From Candidatus Chloroploca sp. Khr17 (lineage in GTDB: Bacteria; Chloroflexota; Chloroflexia; Chloroflexales; Chloroflexaceae): DNA of 43,224 nt. The translations under genes were made by a program, and so were the position numbers. Location of the stretch: the NCBI RefSeq assembly GCF_004138165.1, contig NZ_RYFF01000045.1, positions 1 through 43,224 of the forward strand, given 5' to 3'. The notes beneath the pieces are model-generated. The model saw only the letters and a list, made by a program, of their open reading frames with translations, was not told the origin of the DNA and did not search any database. Below are positions 40,299 to 43,224 of the stretch, in pieces. Within the stretch, counting starts at the first letter, position 1. Every line of letters starts with the position of its first letter.

Positions 40299-40328
40299 TT
40301 GACAAACCACGGTTGAGCGATCTATCAT
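40299..40328 (+). promoter_or_regulatory. Promoter of the feo operon
   Basis: A perfect -35 TTGACA (40299-40304), an 18-bp spacer and TATCAT (40323-40328). The 5' leader is ~40 nt. I see no clear Fur box over it. Confidence 0.65.
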
Positions 40329-40375
40329 GTAAAAATGAGGCATGGCTAAAGAGTGATTTCGTATAAGGTAAATAA

Positions 40376-40645
40376 TTGAACACTTCGCCTCCAATTGGTG
40401 CCACAACCCTTGACCAGCTTTCGCTCGGAGCGACCGGACGGGTGCTAGCGCTCGGCAACCAGGGTGCTGAGCGTCGGCGACTCTTCGACCTCGGGATCAC
40501 ACCCGGCACCCTCATCCAGAGCGAGGTGCGCAGCCCGCTGGGTGACCCCGTGGCCTATCGGGTGCGCAATACCTTGATCGCTCTTCGGCGCGAACAGTCA
40601 CAGATGATCATGATCACGCTCGATCTTGAGGAGACCATCGTATGA
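40376..40645 (+). CDS. feoA: FeoA, ferrous-iron transport accessory protein
   Basis: This 89-residue SH3-like FeoA has TTLDQLSLGATGRVLALGNQGAERRRLFDLGITPGTLIQSE, PLGDPVAYRVRNTLIALRREQSQMI. It assists FeoB in importing Fe(II). It starts at TTG 40376 with AAGGT at suitable spacing; no in-frame ATG is available near. It overlaps feoB-N by 4 bp (ATGA-type), and a strong promoter lies just upstream. Confidence 0.93.
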   Translation: MNTSPPIGATTLDQLSLGATGRVLALGNQGAERRRLFDLGITPGTLIQSEVRSPLGDPVAYRVRNTLIALRREQSQMIMITLDLEETIV

Positions 40646-41481
40646 GTGATGAGCTTGTTACACCGCAGGCATCCTCACTGCCGCATGCAGCCTGCAACAC
40701 CTGTCCAGCGTATACCAACGCCCAGCTCCGCAAGCTCGGCCTTGACGTGAGCGGCTGGGACTACACGGTTGCTCTAGCGGGCAATCCCAATACCGGCAAG
40801 AGCACCGTCTTCAATGCGCTCACCGGGCTCCGTCAACATACTGGGAACTGGGCTGGCAAGACGGTGACCCGGGCCGAGGGCGGGTTCCGCTTTCAGGGGA
40901 AGCGCTACAAGCTTGTTGATCTTCCCGGCACGTATTCTCTGCTCTCGACCAGCGCCGACGAGGAGGTCGCCCGCGATTTCCTCCTGTTTGGCCAGCCGCA
41001 CGTCACCGTCATCGTTGCCGATGCAACGCGCCTAGAGCGCAATTTGAACCTGGTGTTACAGATCCTAGCGATCACAGACAGTGTCGTGGTTGCGGTGAAC
41101 CTGATCGATGAGGCGCGACGGCACGGCATCATGATTGACGAGCGGGGCCTCGCCCGCGATCTTGGCGTGCCGGTTGTCCCGATCGTCGCCAGGCGTGGCG
41201 AAGGTCTGCCAGAGTTGCTGAGCACGATTGCCCAGGTTGCGAGTGGCGCGATCCGGCCCCGGCCAAGGCATGTGCCGCTGCGCGACGCCGCCCTTGAGCG
41301 TGCGGTGAAGCAGCTTGTAGCCCAGATCGAGGCGGTCTTTCCCAACCTGCCGCAGGCGTACTGGGTGGCCCTCCGCCTGCTTGACGGCGATGCGAGCATT
41401 GCGCAGGCGGTGCGCGAAGGCACCATCGGCGACCTGACACGGGGGCAGGCGGTTGCGCCGATTGCCCTGGAGGCTGCATAA
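40642..41481 (+). CDS. feoB: FeoB N-terminal G-domain protein (split FeoB)
   Basis: The 279-residue protein carries only the cytosolic GTPase half of FeoB. A short N-terminus contains C-N-T-C-P. G1 is GNPNTGKST, G2 is around the Thr of GKTVTRAEG, G3 DLPG (LVDLPGTYSLLS), G4 NLID (Lys of NKxD replaced by Leu), and G5 is around VARRGEG. The guanine-dissociation-inhibitor-like helical domain follows (~190-275). It lacks any membrane segment. The stop overlaps the next start by one base (TAATG). FeoB is normally a single ~700-residue protein; here GTPase and pore are separate polypeptides. Confidence 0.93.
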   Translation: MSDELVTPQASSLPHAACNTCPAYTNAQLRKLGLDVSGWDYTVALAGNPNTGKSTVFNALTGLRQHTGNWAGKTVTRAEGGFRFQGKRYKLVDLPGTYSLLSTSADEEVARDFLLFGQPHVTVIVADATRLERNLNLVLQILAITDSVVVAVNLIDEARRHGIMIDERGLARDLGVPVVPIVARRGEGLPELLSTIAQVASGAIRPRPRHVPLRDAALERAVKQLVAQIEAVFPNLPQAYWVALRLLDGDASIAQAVREGTIGDLTRGQAVAPIALEAA

Positions 41482-42902
41482 TGACTCCGGCACCCCAAGA
41501 GCAACTGCTTAACGCCGCTGCCGCGCTGCGCCGCGATCTTGGCCCCGATCTGCACGACCGTGTGAGCGAGGCAATCTACACCGAGGCCACGCAGATCGCG
41601 AACCGCACTATCTCGACCGATAGCCGCCAAGCCGCGTTTCGGCTCGACCGCACGGTCGATCAACTGGTGACGAGCCGCCTCTGGGGCTTTCCGCTTATGC
41701 TGCTGCTGCTCATGGCGGTGTTCTGGGCCACGATCGCCGGCGCGAATGTTCCATCGAGAATGCTCGCCGACCTGCTGCTTGGCACGGTCTACAATGCGCT
41801 GCACGCCGGTGCGGCCGCTATTGGCACGCCGGTTTGGCTCTCTGGGCTGCTGATTGATGGCGTCTATCTTGCCACCGCCTGGGTGGTAAGTGTCATGTTG
41901 CCCCCGATGGCGATCTTCTTCCCACTCTTCACGCTGCTGGAAGACCTGGGCTACCTGCCGCGCGTGGCCTTCAACCTCGACCGGCTCTTCAAAGGAGCGG
42001 GCGCACACGGCAAGCAGTCGCTCTCGATGATGATGGGTTGGGGCTGCAACGCCGCCGGGGTTGTCGCGACACGGATCATTGACAGCCCTCGTGAGCGCCT
42101 GATCGCCATCATTACGAACAACTTCAGCATCTGCAACGGGCGCTGGCCGACCCTGATCCTGATGGGCACGCTCTTCATCGGTGCCACAGCCCCACCAGCC
42201 TTGGCCAGTTTCGTTGCCGCCGCAAGCGTCGTTACCGTCGCCGTGATTGGCATCTTCACCACGCTGCTCGTGTCCGCGCTGCTCTCACGCACAGTGCTCA
42301 CCGGCGAGGCGTCTACCTTCAGTCTAGAGTTGCCGCCCTACCGTCCACCTCAGGTGCTGCGCACGCTCTATACGTCGCTGATCGGCCGAACCCTGATCGT
42401 GCTCTGGCGAGCGATAACGATGGCTGCCCCGGCCGGCGCGGTGATCTGGCTCAGCAGCAACATCATGATCGGCGATGCCAGCATCGCTGCACACCTCGTC
42501 AATGCGCTCAACCCGTTCGGCTGGTGGCTCGGGCTGAACGGGGTTATTCTGCTGGCTTATCTGGTGGCAATCCCGGCTAACGAGATCATCATTCCGACAA
42601 TTCTGATGCTGACCCTGACCCTCAACCGTTCGCAGCTGGCGCAGGCCGGCGTGATGCTCGAGCTCGACAACAACCTGGTCTATCAGACGCTGACCCAGTT
42701 CGGCGGGTGGACAATGCTCACTGCCGTCAACCTGATGCTGTTCAGTCTGCTGCACAATCCGTGCGGTACGACCATCCTCACCATCTGGAACGAGACAAAG
42801 AGCGCCAAGTGGACGGCCGTGTCCACCCTGCTGCCACTCTTGCTCGGCATCATCGTGACGTTTGTCACCGCAGCCGTTGCCCGTCTCGTCGGCTGGGTCT
42901 AG
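41481..42902 (+). CDS. feoB: FeoB membrane permease protein (split FeoB)
   Basis: The 473-residue protein is the transport half of FeoB, with about 8-10 hydrophobic helices. A cytosolic start (residues 1-65) resembles the end of the GDI/linker of fused FeoB (DRVSEAIYTEATQIANRTI...DRLVTSRLWGFPLMLLLLM). The first Gate motif is FFPLFTLLEDLGYLPRVAFNLDRLF, then GWGCNAAGVVATRII, and a second Gate repeat lies in GWTMLTAVNLMLFSLLHNPCGTTI. It passes Fe(II) across the cytoplasmic membrane, driven or gated by the separate G-domain protein. TAATG overlap indicates translational coupling. Confidence 0.94.
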   Translation: MTPAPQEQLLNAAAALRRDLGPDLHDRVSEAIYTEATQIANRTISTDSRQAAFRLDRTVDQLVTSRLWGFPLMLLLLMAVFWATIAGANVPSRMLADLLLGTVYNALHAGAAAIGTPVWLSGLLIDGVYLATAWVVSVMLPPMAIFFPLFTLLEDLGYLPRVAFNLDRLFKGAGAHGKQSLSMMMGWGCNAAGVVATRIIDSPRERLIAIITNNFSICNGRWPTLILMGTLFIGATAPPALASFVAAASVVTVAVIGIFTTLLVSALLSRTVLTGEASTFSLELPPYRPPQVLRTLYTSLIGRTLIVLWRAITMAAPAGAVIWLSSNIMIGDASIAAHLVNALNPFGWWLGLNGVILLAYLVAIPANEIIIPTILMLTLTLNRSQLAQAGVMLELDNNLVYQTLTQFGGWTMLTAVNLMLFSLLHNPCGTTILTIWNETKSAKWTAVSTLLPLLLGIIVTFVTAAVARLVGWV

Positions 42903-42903
42903 C

Positions 42904-42975
42904 CGCAATACTTTTCAAAGAAGCTCACGCCAAGCCGCGAAGGGTGAGCGCACCTAGCTTTTCCAAGAAACTTCC
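42904..42975. repeat. AAGCTCACGCGAAG repeat, partial copy
   Basis: CAATACTTTTCAAAGAAGCTCACGC matches the copy at 7503; GTGAGCGCACCTAGC and TTTTCCAAGAAAC follow. It lies between feoB and the next gene, and a TATACT box (42990-42995) follows it. Confidence 0.6.
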
Positions 42976-43070
42976 AAACGATTCGATCTATACTGAACAA
43001 ACAACGCCGGATGCAGACGCGCTCATAAGCCGAGTGCGCTCGCCCGGCCCGCTTGATGAAAGGTTTTGCA

Positions 43071-43224
43071 ATGGCTTCGTCTTCCACCACCTCGCCCGCC
43101 GCAGGAACGCCCCGCCGCTGGTCGCCGCGCAGGATCGGCACGTGGGCTCTCGGCACCCTGCTGGTGCTTCTGCTCGCCATCCAACTCGTGCCCTATGGCC
43201 GCGATCACACCAATCCGCCGGTGG
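43071..43224 (+). CDS. Haem-binding-domain protein (5' part)
   Basis: The gene runs off the window; 51 codons are seen. A basic N-terminus and one transmembrane/signal helix (WALGTLLVLLLAIQLVPYG) are followed by RDHTNPPV. The VPYGRxHxNPPV motif right after the helix is characteristic of membrane-anchored haem-binding-domain proteins (PF14376), whose CxxCH-type haem site would follow outside the window. ATG 43071 has AAAGG upstream. Position after feo may link it to iron/haem use, but it has its own promoter-like TATACT box. Confidence 0.7.
   Translation, partial: MASSSTTSPAAGTPRRWSPRRIGTWALGTLLVLLLAIQLVPYGRDHTNPPV

Noticed and set aside
40299..40376. Fur-box or riboswitch control of feo
   Set aside because: No 19-bp Fur-like inverted repeat over the promoter and a leader too short (~40 nt) for a riboswitch.
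1..43224. tRNA or rRNA genes
   Set aside because: I looked for T-loop (GTTCGAATC-like) and rRNA signature words on both strands and saw none; a covariance search could still find a divergent one.

Overview
The window is about 43 kb of GC-rich bacterial chromosome. Gene content points to Chloroflexota, most likely the Chloroflexia (filamentous, often phototrophic): a menaquinone branch (menF-menD), a KaiC/KaiB pair without kaiA, PucR-type regulation, Thr/Pro-rich DUF11-type surface proteins, a Flp-pilin-like protein, and many dispersed palindromic intergenic repeats. The assignment is an inference from gene families; no 16S rRNA or tRNA gene is visible.

Left part (1-9.2 kb, mostly minus strand). 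A damaged-looking stretch holds an attC-like hairpin, a truncated secreted-protein remnant, a tiny ORF behind a good promoter, and a C5-cytosine DNA methyltransferase with no visible restriction partner. Next come overlapping menF-menD, a two-gene unit (Flp-pilin/beta-sandwich fusion plus a membrane-anchored carboxypeptidase-regulatory-like protein), and a PucR-family regulator.

Middle part (9.4-20.3 kb, plus strand). A cyclase-family metal hydrolase is followed by kaiC-kaiB, a DUF11 surface protein with an LPVTG-type anchor, a small secreted protein, aroK, and mutS. The mutS gene carries a 344-residue intein exactly inside its Walker A motif. The intein's homing-endonuclease region looks dead and itself contains an in-frame palindromic repeat. 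A FabH-like ketoacyl synthase follows.

20.4-29.8 kb is mosaic: an MBL-fold hydrolase, a shortened DUF262/GmrSD-type protein, a MetX-like alpha/beta hydrolase and a GH36 alpha-galactosidase. After these comes a ~950-bp non-coding tandem array of nine ~95-bp hairpin units plus a divergent tenth, then a membrane-anchored TPR/beta-sandwich protein and several MITE-like repeats.

Right part (29.8-43.2 kb, mostly plus strand). It contains an esterase plus histidine kinase pair, a convergent NafY/NifX-like protein with a His/Asp-rich insert, a tandem aspartic-protease-like protein, and a HEAT-repeat/HExxH metallopeptidase. These are followed by a GlgX-esterase fusion, a run of four perfect hairpins, an SDR, a feoA-feoB operon in which FeoB is split into G-domain and permease proteins, and the start of a haem-binding-domain protein. 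The strongest candidates for something new are the hairpin array at 26964-27920, the intein with its inserted palindrome, and the several palindromic/MITE-like families.
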